From: Bacteroidaceae bacterium
Lineage (GTDB): Bacteria > Bacteroidota > Bacteroidia > Bacteroidales > Bacteroidaceae
Direction of reading: 5' to 3'
Assembly: GCA_017617805.1 (NCBI GenBank)
Contig: JAFZVN010000089.1
Span: 1-64,000 of the forward strand
DNA: 64,000 nt
Under the pieces are notes generated by a model. It did not search any database and had not been told where the DNA came from. It worked only from the letters and a program-made list of their open reading frames with translations. The number at the start of each line of letters is the position of its first letter. Position 1 is the stretch's first letter. Below, in pieces: positions 37,486 through 47,357 of the stretch. A program made the translations under genes and the position numbers.

Positions 37486-38904
37486 ATGAAACCTTTTATG
37501 GATGAGAACTTCCTGCTGCAGAGCGAAACTGCACAGAAGTTGTATCATGAGCATGCGGCCAAGATGCCGATTATCGACTATCATTGTCACCTCGTGCCAC
37601 AGATGGTGGCTGAGAACAAGCGCTTCGAGTCCATCACGCAGATTTGGTTGGGTGGCGACCACTACAAGTGGAGAGCCATGCGCTCGAACGGTGTGGCAGA
37701 ACGTTTCTGCACAGGCAAGGACACCAGCGACTGGGAGAAGTTTGAGAAGTGGGCTGAGACCGTGCCTTACACCTTCCGCAACCCTCTCTACCACTGGACA
37801 CATCTTGAGCTGAAGACAGCATTTGGCATCGACAAGACGCTGAATCCTGAGAATGCCCGTGAGATTTACGACGCCTGCAACGACCTCATCAAGAACGACC
37901 CAAAGTTCACGCCACGCGGCCTGATGAAGTATTACAATGTGGAGACCGTCTGCACAACCGATGACCCTGTTGACACGCTCGAATGGCACAAGCAGGTGGC
38001 TGATGACCCTACCATGCAGACCAAGATGCTGCCCACCTGGCGTCCTGATAAGGCAATGGCCGTGGAAGTGCCTGCTAACTTCAAGGCTTACGTTGACAAA
38101 CTCTCTGACGTAAGCGGCAAGAGCATCAACGGCTTCAACGACTATATCGATGCCATCCAGGCACGCCACGATTTCTTCGCCTCTATGGGCTGTAAGTTGA
38201 GCGACCACGGCATCGAGGAATTCTATGCAGAAGATTATACAGACGCTGAAATCAAGGCAATCTTCGACAAGGTCTATGGCGGCACGGAACTCACTCAAGA
38301 GGAGGTGCTGAAGTTCAAATCAGCCATGATGCACATCTTTGGTGTGCAGGACGCAGAGGCAGGTTGGGCACAGCAGTTCCACTATGGTGCCATCCGCGAC
38401 AACAACTCCAAGATGTTCAAGCAGTTGGGACCCGACACAGGCTTCGACTCCATCGGCGAGTTCAACACCGCCAAGAAGTGCTCCAAGTTCCTCGACCGCC
38501 TCAATGCCGAGGGCAAGTTGGCAAAGACCATCCTCTACAACCTCAACCCTTGTGCCAATGAGGTGCTCGCCACCATGTTGGGCAACTTCCAGGATGGTTC
38601 CATCCCTGGCAAGATCCAGTGGGGTTCAGGCTGGTGGTTCCTCGACCAGAAAGACGGCATGACGAAGCAGATGAACGCCCTCTCGTTGTTGGGCTTGCTG
38701 AGCCGCTTCGTGGGCATGCTCACCGACTCTCGTTCGTTCCTCTCCTACCCACGCCACGAGTACTTCCGTCGCATCCTCTGCAACCTCGTTGCCACCGACA
38801 TCGAGAATGGCGAAGTGCCCTACACGGGTTATGAGGCCAAGCGTGTGAACCAGATGATTGAGGACATTTCCTACAACAACGCCAAGAACTATTTCCAATT
38901 TTAA
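37486..38904 (+). CDS. uxaC: Glucuronate isomerase (uronate isomerase)
   Basis: A 472-residue amidohydrolase-fold enzyme that converts D-glucuronate to D-fructuronate or D-galacturonate to D-tagaturonate. The metal-site motif IIDYHCHL is near residue 26, and the family text PLYHWTHLELKTAFGI and CTTDDPVDTLEWH follows. The length is typical. It lies 23 bases after clpC, with no other uronate genes next to it, so its partners must be elsewhere. Confidence 0.96.
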   Translation: MKPFMDENFLLQSETAQKLYHEHAAKMPIIDYHCHLVPQMVAENKRFESITQIWLGGDHYKWRAMRSNGVAERFCTGKDTSDWEKFEKWAETVPYTFRNPLYHWTHLELKTAFGIDKTLNPENAREIYDACNDLIKNDPKFTPRGLMKYYNVETVCTTDDPVDTLEWHKQVADDPTMQTKMLPTWRPDKAMAVEVPANFKAYVDKLSDVSGKSINGFNDYIDAIQARHDFFASMGCKLSDHGIEEFYAEDYTDAEIKAIFDKVYGGTELTQEEVLKFKSAMMHIFGVQDAEAGWAQQFHYGAIRDNNSKMFKQLGPDTGFDSIGEFNTAKKCSKFLDRLNAEGKLAKTILYNLNPCANEVLATMLGNFQDGSIPGKIQWGSGWWFLDQKDGMTKQMNALSLLGLLSRFVGMLTDSRSFLSYPRHEYFRRILCNLVATDIENGEVPYTGYEAKRVNQMIEDISYNNAKNYFQF

Positions 38905-38969
38905 GGTTTAGAGTTTCTTGGCAAGCCAAGCGTGCTAAAGATACGATAAAGGGTTTAGAGTTTAGAGCA

Positions 38970-39727
<758 letters not shown>

Positions 39728-39731
<4 letters not shown>

Positions 39732-40288
39732 ACTATCAAGCGATTATAGACAAATACTACCCCGAAGAGAACGAGCTGCGCCACATCCTGCTGGTGCATA
39801 GCCGAAGTGTGGCAGACAAAGCGCTTGCCATTGTTGACCAGCACCCAGAACTGAAGGCCGACCGTCAGTTTGTGGAAGAAGCCGCCATGCTTCACGACAT
39901 CGGCATTTTCCGTTGTGATGCTGCAGGCATCCAATGCTTTGGCACAGAACCCTATATCTGCCATGGTACCCTCGGAGCCGAACTGCTGCGTGCAGAAGGT
40001 TATCCTCGTCATGCCCGTGTGTGCGAACGCCATACAGGAGCTGGCTTGTCCCTCCACGACATCATCCAACAGAATCTGCCCGTTCCTCACCATGACCTCC
40101 TACCAGAGACCATCGAAGAACAAATCATCTGCTATGCCGACAAGTTTTTCTCCAAGACCAAATTGACCACAGAAAAGACCTTGGAGCAAGCCATCCGCTC
40201 CCTGTCCAAGTTCGGCGACGAAGGCGTGCAGCGCTTCGTCCATTGGTCAGAACAATTCGGATCTATTCCATTGGAAAGTGAAAAGTGA
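39728..40288 (+). CDS. HD-domain phosphohydrolase
   Basis: A 186-residue metal-dependent HD-domain protein. An early His lies in LRHILLVHS, the HD pair is in AAMLHDIGIF near residues 52-61, and a later His-containing helix is at ERHTGAG. Family members hydrolyse phosphomonoesters or nucleotides; the substrate is unknown. Its start overlaps trmN6 by four bases. The last codons run into an AGTGAAA heptad repeat (ends ESEK), so the C-terminus may have been reset by repeat expansion. Confidence 0.85.
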
Positions 40289-40399
40289 AAAGTGTGGGAT
40301 AAAAAACCATACCCTCTATGACTTAGATACTTTGATTCCAGCCTTTTCAAAAGAAAAACCAAGAAAACTGGACGCTCTTATACGCTGTTATTTCTCTGT

Positions 40400-40435
40400 G
40401 TCAGCCTTTGGGGCAGAAAGCTAACAAAATGTCAA
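40400..40435 (+). repeat. 36-base direct repeat, left copy
   Basis: GTCAGCCTTTGGGGCAGAAA begins a 36-base sequence found again at 41396-41431 with two differences. The two copies, 996 bases apart, flank the toxin-antitoxin genes. Confidence 0.8.
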
Positions 40436-40468
40436 AGGAAGCCCATCCGTTTTTCCTCCCCAAAAAAT

Positions 40469-40789
40469 TTAGAAATATTGTCCAGAAACATGGTTGTTTG
40501 TAATGTGGCGTATAAAGAAAGCAGAATCAGTCTCTTCAAATAAAATATACCATGTAGTACGTGCATTCTTCTTATATGCTATATACTGCAAATCTTTTCC
40601 ATATTTAGCAAATAAAGAAGGGGCTTCTCGTTTAGGGTAAGTATAAATGGAAGATGTGATAAATTGCTCTATGTCATCAATATATTTCAGAGCATATTCA
40701 TCATAACTGAAATACCCTTGCTCAATGAGTATATCGAACAGATCTTCCAATTCGTCCACAAATTCAAGAGACAACACGATCCTTTTCAT
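40469..40789 (-). CDS. RelE/ParE-type toxin
   Basis: A 106-residue basic/aromatic protein with the ParE/RelE fold order (FVDELEDLFDILIEQGYFS, DIEQFITSSIYTYP, and the C-terminal strand RTTWYILFEETDSAFFIRHI). Whether it is a ribosome-dependent RNase or a gyrase poison cannot be told. It overlaps the antitoxin gene by 26 bases and is cotranscribed from the promoter at 41009-41040. Confidence 0.85.
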   Translation of the reverse strand: MKRIVLSLEFVDELEDLFDILIEQGYFSYDEYALKYIDDIEQFITSSIYTYPKREAPSLFAKYGKDLQYIAYKKNARTTWYILFEETDSAFFIRHITNNHVSGQYF

Positions 40790-40988
40790 ACATCTTGGTC
40801 TCTATCCTTGTACGCAGCAAGTCAAATCCCTCATGAATAGGCATGCCCTTTTCGATAGTGGCATTGGCATCGTAATGCTTGTCAAAAAATTCCATCGTCT
40901 GTCGTACATTCATCGAAATCACGGGTTCCTGCACGATTGATGGTTCTTCTGACTCATTCAGCTTGTTGAGATAATCTGCCATAGTCAT
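40764..40988 (-). CDS. Antitoxin partner of the RelE/ParE-type toxin
   Basis: A 74-residue acidic protein (start at 40988 or 40982) with no fold I recognise. It is placed as antitoxin because it directly precedes and overlaps the toxin gene, is small and acidic, and has a strong promoter just upstream. The C-terminal half (RTRIETKMYEKDRVVS) is the likely toxin-binding region. Confidence 0.75.
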   Translation of the reverse strand: MTMADYLNKLNESEEPSIVQEPVISMNVRQTMEFFDKHYDANATIEKGMPIHEGFDLLRTRIETKMYEKDRVVS

Positions 40989-41008
40989 TCTCTTTTATTT
41001 CTTGGGTA

Positions 41009-41040
41009 CAAATTTACGTCTTTTTTTCATTCCCTACAAA
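41009..41040 (-). promoter_or_regulatory. Toxin-antitoxin promoter
   Basis: On the minus strand, TTTG (41040-41037), 20 bases, then TAaaTTTG (41016-41009). This is a full consensus match, 20 bases before the antitoxin start. Confidence 0.75.
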
Positions 41041-41395
41041 TTAATTTATCATAACTCGTCCATTCCACACAAAAAATCATTCTATTCCTTCTTGCATTCC
41101 CCTCAAATAGCCGCATTTCTGGCTTACTTGCCATTGATTATTGCTCCAAATCTTTTTCTCATTATTCTACTATTCGGGGTAAAAAAGTTATTATCACTTT
41201 TCATTACATATAAAAATGACGGTTTTTTGAGAGGTCCATTCCCAAACCCTTTTGATGATTTGGAAATTGTTTCCATTTCTCTTTCATTTGAGAAATAGTT
41301 CCGTATCCATCACCCACAACAGCTTAGTGTGTGCGATGACAATGCCTCACTCTTTGCGAGGACAATACGATAGTCTTTGACTGATGGAAACGATA

Positions 41396-41431
41396 GTCAG
41401 CCTTTGGAGCAGAAAGGTAACAAAATGTCAA
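41396..41431 (+). repeat. 36-base direct repeat, right copy
   Basis: Matches 40400-40435 at 34 of 36 positions, in the same orientation. Confidence 0.8.
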
Positions 41432-41579
41432 CTCTCCAAAACCGTCTATTGTTATTACCATATCTGTGTCCAACGAGCCCCAAATAATCAAGAGCTACTG
41501 TAGACATCCGCAACCAATCCTCACTGGACGTCAACCATCTATCATAGTATCCTAATGAAGGATCTTTCCTACATCTTCT

Positions 41580-41924
41580 TTATATTCCATTATTTGTTAC
41601 TAATTTATACCACCGTTCATAATATGTCGGAGGTTTGGGACGTTCTGCTTTAGTTGACATATTTGATTGAGGTACAGGATTGTCTGTTGTTTCGTTCGCT
41701 TCTTTATGCGACGAGTAATTGGTCTTGAATTTTAGGCCTCCAATAAAAGACCGTATTGCATTGATAGGAACTCCCCACGGTAATTTGCCTCGCTCTCTTT
41801 CTCTTGCTTCTTTCTCTTTTTCTTTACGAGAATCTGCTATTATCGCCGAAATTTCTTTACGCTGTCTTTCCCGTTCTTCGGGCGACATCTTAATTTTCTT
41901 TTTTTTAATCTTATTGAATTTCAT
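41580..41924 (-). CDS. Small charged coiled protein of the defence operon
   Basis: A 114-residue protein of unknown function. The first half is strongly basic and helical (KFNKIKKKKIKMSPEERERQ, then a long Arg/Glu/Lys stretch to about residue 52, likely a single helix or coiled coil). The second half is polar and Pro-rich, ending in YYERWYKLVTNNGI. The start at 41924 is chosen because a clear GGAGG (41933-41937) lies nine bases upstream, rare in this genome. It directly follows the Hsp70-like gene and is the last gene of the operon. Confidence 0.7.
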   Translation of the reverse strand: MKFNKIKKKKIKMSPEERERQRKEISAIIADSRKEKEKEARERERGKLPWGVPINAIRSFIGGLKFKTNYSSHKEANETTDNPVPQSNMSTKAERPKPPTYYERWYKLVTNNGI

Positions 41925-41937
41925 ATACTTACCCTCC

Positions 41938-43221
41938 TTATTTCCATGCATCATAATTTAAACTATAATCAAAATTGTCATAACTTTTCATTTGTTCTTC
42001 TTTATATCTCCGTTCGTATGCTTTTTTGATTTCATCAAATAAATCCTTTAAAGGTTTCTTCTCAATTGTGTCATTACTTACACTGATTGATAATCCATAA
42101 GCTGTTGAAAGAACCTGACATAAAGAAGGGTTTTCAAAAATCGATTTATCGTCGAATTCTTTGCTTTTCCATGTATCGTATGAAATAATCTTTTGTTCTA
42201 CAAAGGGTTCATGTGGTGATTGTAATTCTCTTATTGAACTACCACCACCTGTATATACTATCGGACGATTCTTCAAGAATCTCAACAAATTGGCAACTGG
42301 CTCTGGAACTCCTAACTTCCAATGTTTTATGATTTCGTTTATCAAATCATTACAATAATGCTGAATGTCGTTCACATATATTTCTAAACGATGTTTGTCG
42401 ATTTCTTTTTCACTAAAGAACTGAATCATCTCAAGAATGTCCATGTGGTTGGACTTATTTGCTTCTGTCAGATAGTTTAGTCCTTTATTAAGAGAAAAGA
42501 AATCATACACTTGAGGATAATATTGCTTTGAATTAACCCCCTTTTCCTCTATGGTAAAGAATGAGATGTCTGTAGTACCTCCACCAATATCCACTACTAA
42601 ATTCATGCCATGAGCAATTTTGCCTCTACCAACAAGAGGCATCAAGCATGCGTACGCTTCCGGAAAAACCCAGATACCATAGACTTTTTTTATTTTCTCA
42701 GAATAAGGAACAATATCTGTAAGTTTCACCAGATCTTCATAAGAGGACTGCAGGAAGGCTTTTCTGTCATTTCGAAAAACATCTTCCACCAACTTATACG
42801 CACTTGCCATTATACTGACAGCTATCGCTTTCCGATCATCTATTCCATTGCTATCGCTTGGTGCTCCCATTTGGATATTAAAATCTTCTTTCCCATAAAC
42901 AGACTTTAACTCAAAAAGAATATACGCCAAATACCAAATAGAATAACGAGCAGCTTCCCACAGTGTCATTCCTGGGGAATTCGTGTCCCTATAGACAGCC
43001 TGCTTAAAATACCGTTTATAGATACCACCAGGAATATTTTCCACAAATCCGTATTTCAATTTTCTGTCGGGAGTTATGCAGATGATAGAAGGTAGTGTGT
43101 ATTGCAATTCACCATTCAGATCCACAAACCGATGAAAATTGTAATGTGTCTCTGTTCTGTTTTTGTTCTCTATACAGATTTTTGTTTGATGGGTGCCAAA
43201 ATCTAATCCTACAGTTTTCAT
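41938..43221 (-). CDS. Hsp70/actin-like ATPase of the defence operon
   Basis: A 427-residue Hsp70-type nucleotide-binding domain without the substrate-binding domain. Phosphate 1 is GLDFGTHQTK near residue 5, phosphate 2 is LVVDIGGGTTDISFF near residues 210-225, and the adenosine loop is YTGGGSSIREL near 325. The ATG at 43221 follows the helicase stop by one base; a TTG at 43230 would overlap. Free-standing Hsp70-like ATPases beside SNF2 helicases occur in some predicted defence loci. Its role here (remodelling or switching the helicase) is inference. The gene is AT-rich compared with mod and res. Confidence 0.85.
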   Translation of the reverse strand: MKTVGLDFGTHQTKICIENKNRTETHYNFHRFVDLNGELQYTLPSIICITPDRKLKYGFVENIPGGIYKRYFKQAVYRDTNSPGMTLWEAARYSIWYLAYILFELKSVYGKEDFNIQMGAPSDSNGIDDRKAIAVSIMASAYKLVEDVFRNDRKAFLQSSYEDLVKLTDIVPYSEKIKKVYGIWVFPEAYACLMPLVGRGKIAHGMNLVVDIGGGTTDISFFTIEEKGVNSKQYYPQVYDFFSLNKGLNYLTEANKSNHMDILEMIQFFSEKEIDKHRLEIYVNDIQHYCNDLINEIIKHWKLGVPEPVANLLRFLKNRPIVYTGGGSSIRELQSPHEPFVEQKIISYDTWKSKEFDDKSIFENPSLCQVLSTAYGLSISVSNDTIEKKPLKDLFDEIKKAYERRYKEEQMKSYDNFDYSLNYDAWK

Positions 43222-43222
43222 A

Positions 43223-46200
43223 CTACACAATTGTTATTAGGGTTAATGATACAGGCATACAATCAATATCAATTTGGGGATTCTCATTAATTATATCCAG
43301 CTTTTCTTGCAGTTCACGCATATGACTATCTAAAAGACCTTTATCCATTTTGATAAGTCTTTCGAGGTTTTGTCTTTCTGCAGTGTTTTCAGTAAGGAAT
43401 TCCAGAATATCTTCCCTGTTTTTGATTCGTTGCCTTATAGTATCTATTCTTATATTATAAAATTCCCTTGTTTGTATTTCATTGTGCTGACGTTCGCTTT
43501 CAACCTGTTTTTTGAGTTCGCTAATACGGCTTTTGCGTTCCTTGGTTGAAGCGTCAAGAAATATCAATCGCATTTCATCAATAAGATTGGGAGTGTATAG
43601 AGATTCGGAAGGATTATACTCATATCCTTCGATCTGACTTACACTATAGAGCCTGTTTGAAACATCTTCTTCCTCCAAAGCGTTGGTTTCAATATTATAA
43701 ACAAACGGTAGAAGAGTTTCGCTCTTCTTTAACACCCCTTGTACCATTCTTGTTGTTATATATTTGTAAAGGCACATATAGAAAGACGCCCCCTTTATGA
43801 GTAAATCGTCTGCATGCAAGGCATAACAGAATGTTTTATTGATTTCATCGGAATGAGTATTAAAATATTTAAGACAGGCCTGTATAATAGGATGATAGAT
43901 GTTTAGGAAGAATAATGAATGATTATTGTAGGCCATATCCTGATTAAATGTAACAAGTATTCTTTCTTTCTCCTCTAACACATATTGGAATCTCCTGAGG
44001 GCAATATCACTATCTTTCCCCCCAGGATGGTAGTTGCTAAGGAATCTGGATAGAACTTTCTTGTCACTTAAAGGCTGAACCAACTCGTAAATTTGGTTTC
44101 CACAATCAATTAGGTTGCAGGTCGTAAGATGCTTTTCTATTACAGTTTCAAGATAATTCTTCAACTCTTCCTCGGTAACGTAAGCATTATTATTGCGAAT
44201 ACGATCGATTTCTTCTTTGAAATAGGCATCGTTCGTTAAAGAATCTGTCAATCCTTTCTCCAATTCTTCAATGCTTTGTCTCTCTTTCTCATATGCAAGA
44301 CCTATCTCTTCCAAACGCTCATTCAACTCTTCTTCCGACAACTCGCTTGTGTATAGTTCTCGCTCCAACTGATTGTAGACATCTTGAATGGTTTTGGTTG
44401 ACCCCTCAGATATCGGAGAATCAAGGATTGCCTCCATATCTCCAATCGTTTCACGAAACAGGCCAATACGTTCAAGCAGACGCATGTAGATAATCTCTTG
44501 AATTGAACCTGCTACAATAAAATTGTAAATGTTGACCACAGGGGACTTTTGACCGAAACGGTCTATACGGCCAATACGTTGTTCTACCACCATAGGATTC
44601 CAAGGTAAATCATAATTTACCATAGAGTTGCAAAACTGCATGTCGAGACCCTCACTTCCGACTTCCGATGAAAGCAGAATGTGGTTTTGTGGATCGTTCT
44701 TGAAATTATCAAGTATTTCGGCTCTGTCATTGATTAGGCCATGTATCATAAGGCACTTAAATCCCTTTTTCGCAAGCCGAAGGTTTAGGTATTTTAGAGT
44801 TTTACGGAAATTGGCAAAAATAACAATTTTATGAGTACCATGATTAAACACCTCGTTTATGATTTCAACCAAACGTTCAACTTTTGAATCTGTCTTGTCC
44901 TCATATAGATCCACACCTCTATCCAAATCTTCCTCAGTATTTAGATATGCATAAACACTGCTGGCAACTTGACGCTTTTTCTGGATCAATCCTAACACAC
45001 CGCCTGGTGTCAACTTCTCCTCGCCCCAATAATCAATATAAGAATTATCTTCCGTGTACTCGTGTATAACATTGTCAAATTCTATTTGTTCGTCATTTGT
45101 TAAGACAATTTTCTGAGGTTTGGGTTTTCTCTGAGCCTGAGACATATCCGTATTGACATCCCTCTTCCTGGTTCGTGAGAATATATTATTCATTACACTC
45201 ATGGAATTAAGAAGATACTGTAGTCGAGCCCTGTTCTTTTTAGTATCATCAGAGTGGGTTCTTTCTATGATTTCTTGGAATATAGGGTCATTCTTATAAA
45301 CGTCCTCAACGCTACTTCTACGATTATAGATAATGTCCTTATCTTTATTGATAAAAGTGGTCTTTATCTCCTCATTTATAAGTTGAGCCTCTATTTGCTG
45401 CAATGGGACGTGATGATTCAGAGCTGTAATGGCTTTTACAAAAGGAACGTTTTCCTGCAAACGAGCATTGAATATCTGGTAATTGAAGTATTTTGTACTA
45501 TCGAGCAAATGTAACAGATTGTACAGATTCTCCGTACTAATCATTATTGGTGTGGCAGTAAGAAACACAGCAGACTTTGCTTTCTCCATAACAATCTTTG
45601 CACCTTTATATGTCTGTGTATTGGAATTGCGCATCTTGTGAGCTTCATCACAAAGAACAAAACTTAACGGTCTGTCTGATTGTCTTAGATATTCTGGTAT
45701 GTTTTTGGCAACAGACAATTTCTGCTTGGAATCAAGCTTTGATTTGGATTTTTCTTTATTCTTAGAATCAGTATCTACAAGGCGAATTTTCTCATAGTTT
45801 ATAATAGCACGAACAGTACTATTAATGTTTTCAAAATCTGCAATTAAATCCTTGGATGATTCGTAGATTTTAAAAAAGAGACCAAATTTTTCCTTTAATT
45901 CTTCTTTCCACTTTACTTGCAGAGATTTCGGACATACGATAAGAACATCCCTTAACTCCCTCCTTGCTTTAAGTTCAAGCATGATATGTCCCGCCTCAAT
46001 GGTTTTACCAAGACCTACTTCGTCTGCAACTAAAAGTCTGCGAGAAGGAGAATTGATGAATTTGAGAAGAGGCTTAAACTGATAAGTTTTGAATAAGGTT
46101 TTTGAAGCTTTGAGTGATGAAATCGTGCTGTTGTTGGAACTCTGAATCTTTGACGAAGTATTCTTTTGGGCAAATTCAGAGTAGCTTCCAAACAAACCTC

Positions 46201-46393
46201 TCTTACAACGCTCAAAAACATTTGAAATATCACAATCTTCTATCAATTCCGTCTCAAGTTCCTCACTTTCGTAGTCGCCCCAATTCACAATATAGTATTG
46301 GCGACCACGAATATAGTCTGAAACAAAAGAAATAGTACCTTTCTTTTGTGTGTCAACTCTGATGACCTTTGAACCTACTTGAAATCTTGCCAT
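43223..46393 (-). CDS. SNF2-family helicase/translocase of the defence operon
   Basis: A 1056-residue superfamily 2 protein of the RapA/HepA type. After an N-terminal ~95-residue beta-rich part (VGSKVIRVDTQKKG), motif I is ADEVGLGKTIEAG, the DEAH box is LCDEAHKMRN, and the helicase C-lobe includes SSEVGSEGLDMQFCN and EQRIGRIDRFGQ. The last ~150 residues form a coiled coil rich in Glu, Arg and Lys. It would move along DNA or strip proteins from it. It is coupled to the Hsp70-like gene (stop and start nearly touch) and lies 66 bases after the HNH gene. Base composition is clearly more AT-rich than mod and res. Confidence 0.9.
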   Translation of the reverse strand: MARFQVGSKVIRVDTQKKGTISFVSDYIRGRQYYIVNWGDYESEELETELIEDCDISNVFERCKRGLFGSYSEFAQKNTSSKIQSSNNSTISSLKASKTLFKTYQFKPLLKFINSPSRRLLVADEVGLGKTIEAGHIMLELKARRELRDVLIVCPKSLQVKWKEELKEKFGLFFKIYESSKDLIADFENINSTVRAIINYEKIRLVDTDSKNKEKSKSKLDSKQKLSVAKNIPEYLRQSDRPLSFVLCDEAHKMRNSNTQTYKGAKIVMEKAKSAVFLTATPIMISTENLYNLLHLLDSTKYFNYQIFNARLQENVPFVKAITALNHHVPLQQIEAQLINEEIKTTFINKDKDIIYNRRSSVEDVYKNDPIFQEIIERTHSDDTKKNRARLQYLLNSMSVMNNIFSRTRKRDVNTDMSQAQRKPKPQKIVLTNDEQIEFDNVIHEYTEDNSYIDYWGEEKLTPGGVLGLIQKKRQVASSVYAYLNTEEDLDRGVDLYEDKTDSKVERLVEIINEVFNHGTHKIVIFANFRKTLKYLNLRLAKKGFKCLMIHGLINDRAEILDNFKNDPQNHILLSSEVGSEGLDMQFCNSMVNYDLPWNPMVVEQRIGRIDRFGQKSPVVNIYNFIVAGSIQEIIYMRLLERIGLFRETIGDMEAILDSPISEGSTKTIQDVYNQLERELYTSELSEEELNERLEEIGLAYEKERQSIEELEKGLTDSLTNDAYFKEEIDRIRNNNAYVTEEELKNYLETVIEKHLTTCNLIDCGNQIYELVQPLSDKKVLSRFLSNYHPGGKDSDIALRRFQYVLEEKERILVTFNQDMAYNNHSLFFLNIYHPIIQACLKYFNTHSDEINKTFCYALHADDLLIKGASFYMCLYKYITTRMVQGVLKKSETLLPFVYNIETNALEEEDVSNRLYSVSQIEGYEYNPSESLYTPNLIDEMRLIFLDASTKERKSRISELKKQVESERQHNEIQTREFYNIRIDTIRQRIKNREDILEFLTENTAERQNLERLIKMDKGLLDSHMRELQEKLDIINENPQIDIDCMPVSLTLITIV

Positions 46394-46459
46394 AATATTC
46401 GGTTATTTTGATGCTAATATCTCGAATATAAATCCCATAATATTTCTTCACTGGTTTTA

Positions 46460-47338
46460 TCATATATCCTCTTTATCTTCTTCTGCCACCTTTGAAACTC
46501 CTCTTTCCTCTTCTTCGAACTGCATATAGTAACCCTCGTTGCTATGAATGGGGATAAGAGGCGACTTCTTTCTTAATGCATTCTTCAGTTCCTCTATAGT
46601 ATAGGGTGGGTCTTTCCTATGAAGCATGTAGTGGCAATTGGGACAGACTGGCACCAAGTCCGTATCAACGTTCAGTTTATATTCTTTTCCGATGGAAGAT
46701 ATAGGTGTTAGATGATGCACATGAATGAAGCCCCTTCCTATTTCTCCGTAAGTCGCCTCAAAGTCACATCCACAAACAAGGCACTTATATCCCTTACTTG
46801 CCACGCACTCTCTACGAGCTTTTTGGTTGCGCTCATACTTGTTGGCCATCACTTTGATCAATGCTCCTTCATACAGTTTTTCATCTTCTTCAGGATAATC
46901 CACATCATAGACATCATCGTTAACTGTTTGATAGGGGTCTAACAGGAATGTAATCAGTTCTTCATTCTTGCATTGCATGATGCTTTGTATGTACCCTAAT
47001 ACTCCATGCTCATGCAGATGATGTAATGACATAATATCATCCGTATATTCCTCCAACAATTTGAAACGAGCGTATTTGTAAAAGCCAAGTCTGCTATAAT
47101 AGATTTCTTTGTCTTGCCAATAGGTTTCTTGATCAAAGGCCTCATCAAGACTCAGGCCTACACTTTGGATTTCCATTCGATAGCGGATACATTGCTCAGG
47201 TTTTGTCTTATATACGAACACGATATCACCCTTGGAGAAGTCATTTGACATTCTCCAATCCACCAATCCGTCTTGGGCCTTGATTGCATCACCAATACGG
47301 AAGATGTGGTCATTGCTTGGAACTATCCAGTATTTCAT
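46460..47338 (-). CDS. EVE/PUA-like domain fused to HNH endonuclease
   Basis: A 292-residue nuclease. The first ~140 residues (MKYWIVPSNDHIFRIGDAI, W-R-M-S, KGDIVFVYKT) resemble EVE/PUA-like modified-base-binding domains. Residues ~172-247 are an HNH nuclease with zinc pairs CLVC and CPNC, the active-site HVHH and a final His. EVE-HNH fusions act as modification-dependent restriction enzymes that cut DNA with altered cytosines; specificity here is unknown. It lies 19 bases after mod in the defence operon and would complement it by attacking DNA that carries modified bases. Confidence 0.85.
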   Translation of the reverse strand: MKYWIVPSNDHIFRIGDAIKAQDGLVDWRMSNDFSKGDIVFVYKTKPEQCIRYRMEIQSVGLSLDEAFDQETYWQDKEIYYSRLGFYKYARFKLLEEYTDDIMSLHHLHEHGVLGYIQSIMQCKNEELITFLLDPYQTVNDDVYDVDYPEEDEKLYEGALIKVMANKYERNQKARRECVASKGYKCLVCGCDFEATYGEIGRGFIHVHHLTPISSIGKEYKLNVDTDLVPVCPNCHYMLHRKDPPYTIEELKNALRKKSPLIPIHSNEGYYMQFEEEERGVSKVAEEDKEDI

Positions 47339-47357
47339 TCTAATTGACAGTTGATAA

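Larger units (their letters stand above)
40989..41579. other. AT-rich gene-free spacer upstream of the toxin-antitoxin genes
   Basis: It holds the toxin-antitoxin promoter (41009-41040) and the right 36-base repeat (41396-41431). A 98-codon open frame at 41002-41298 on the plus strand overlaps the promoter and looks like translated AT-rich spacer. Nothing else is recognised. Confidence 0.6.

Noticed and set aside
41002..41298. A 98-codon plus-strand frame in the spacer before the toxin-antitoxin genes
   Set aside because: It overlaps the consensus toxin-antitoxin promoter, is AT-rich spacer in character and matches no family I know.
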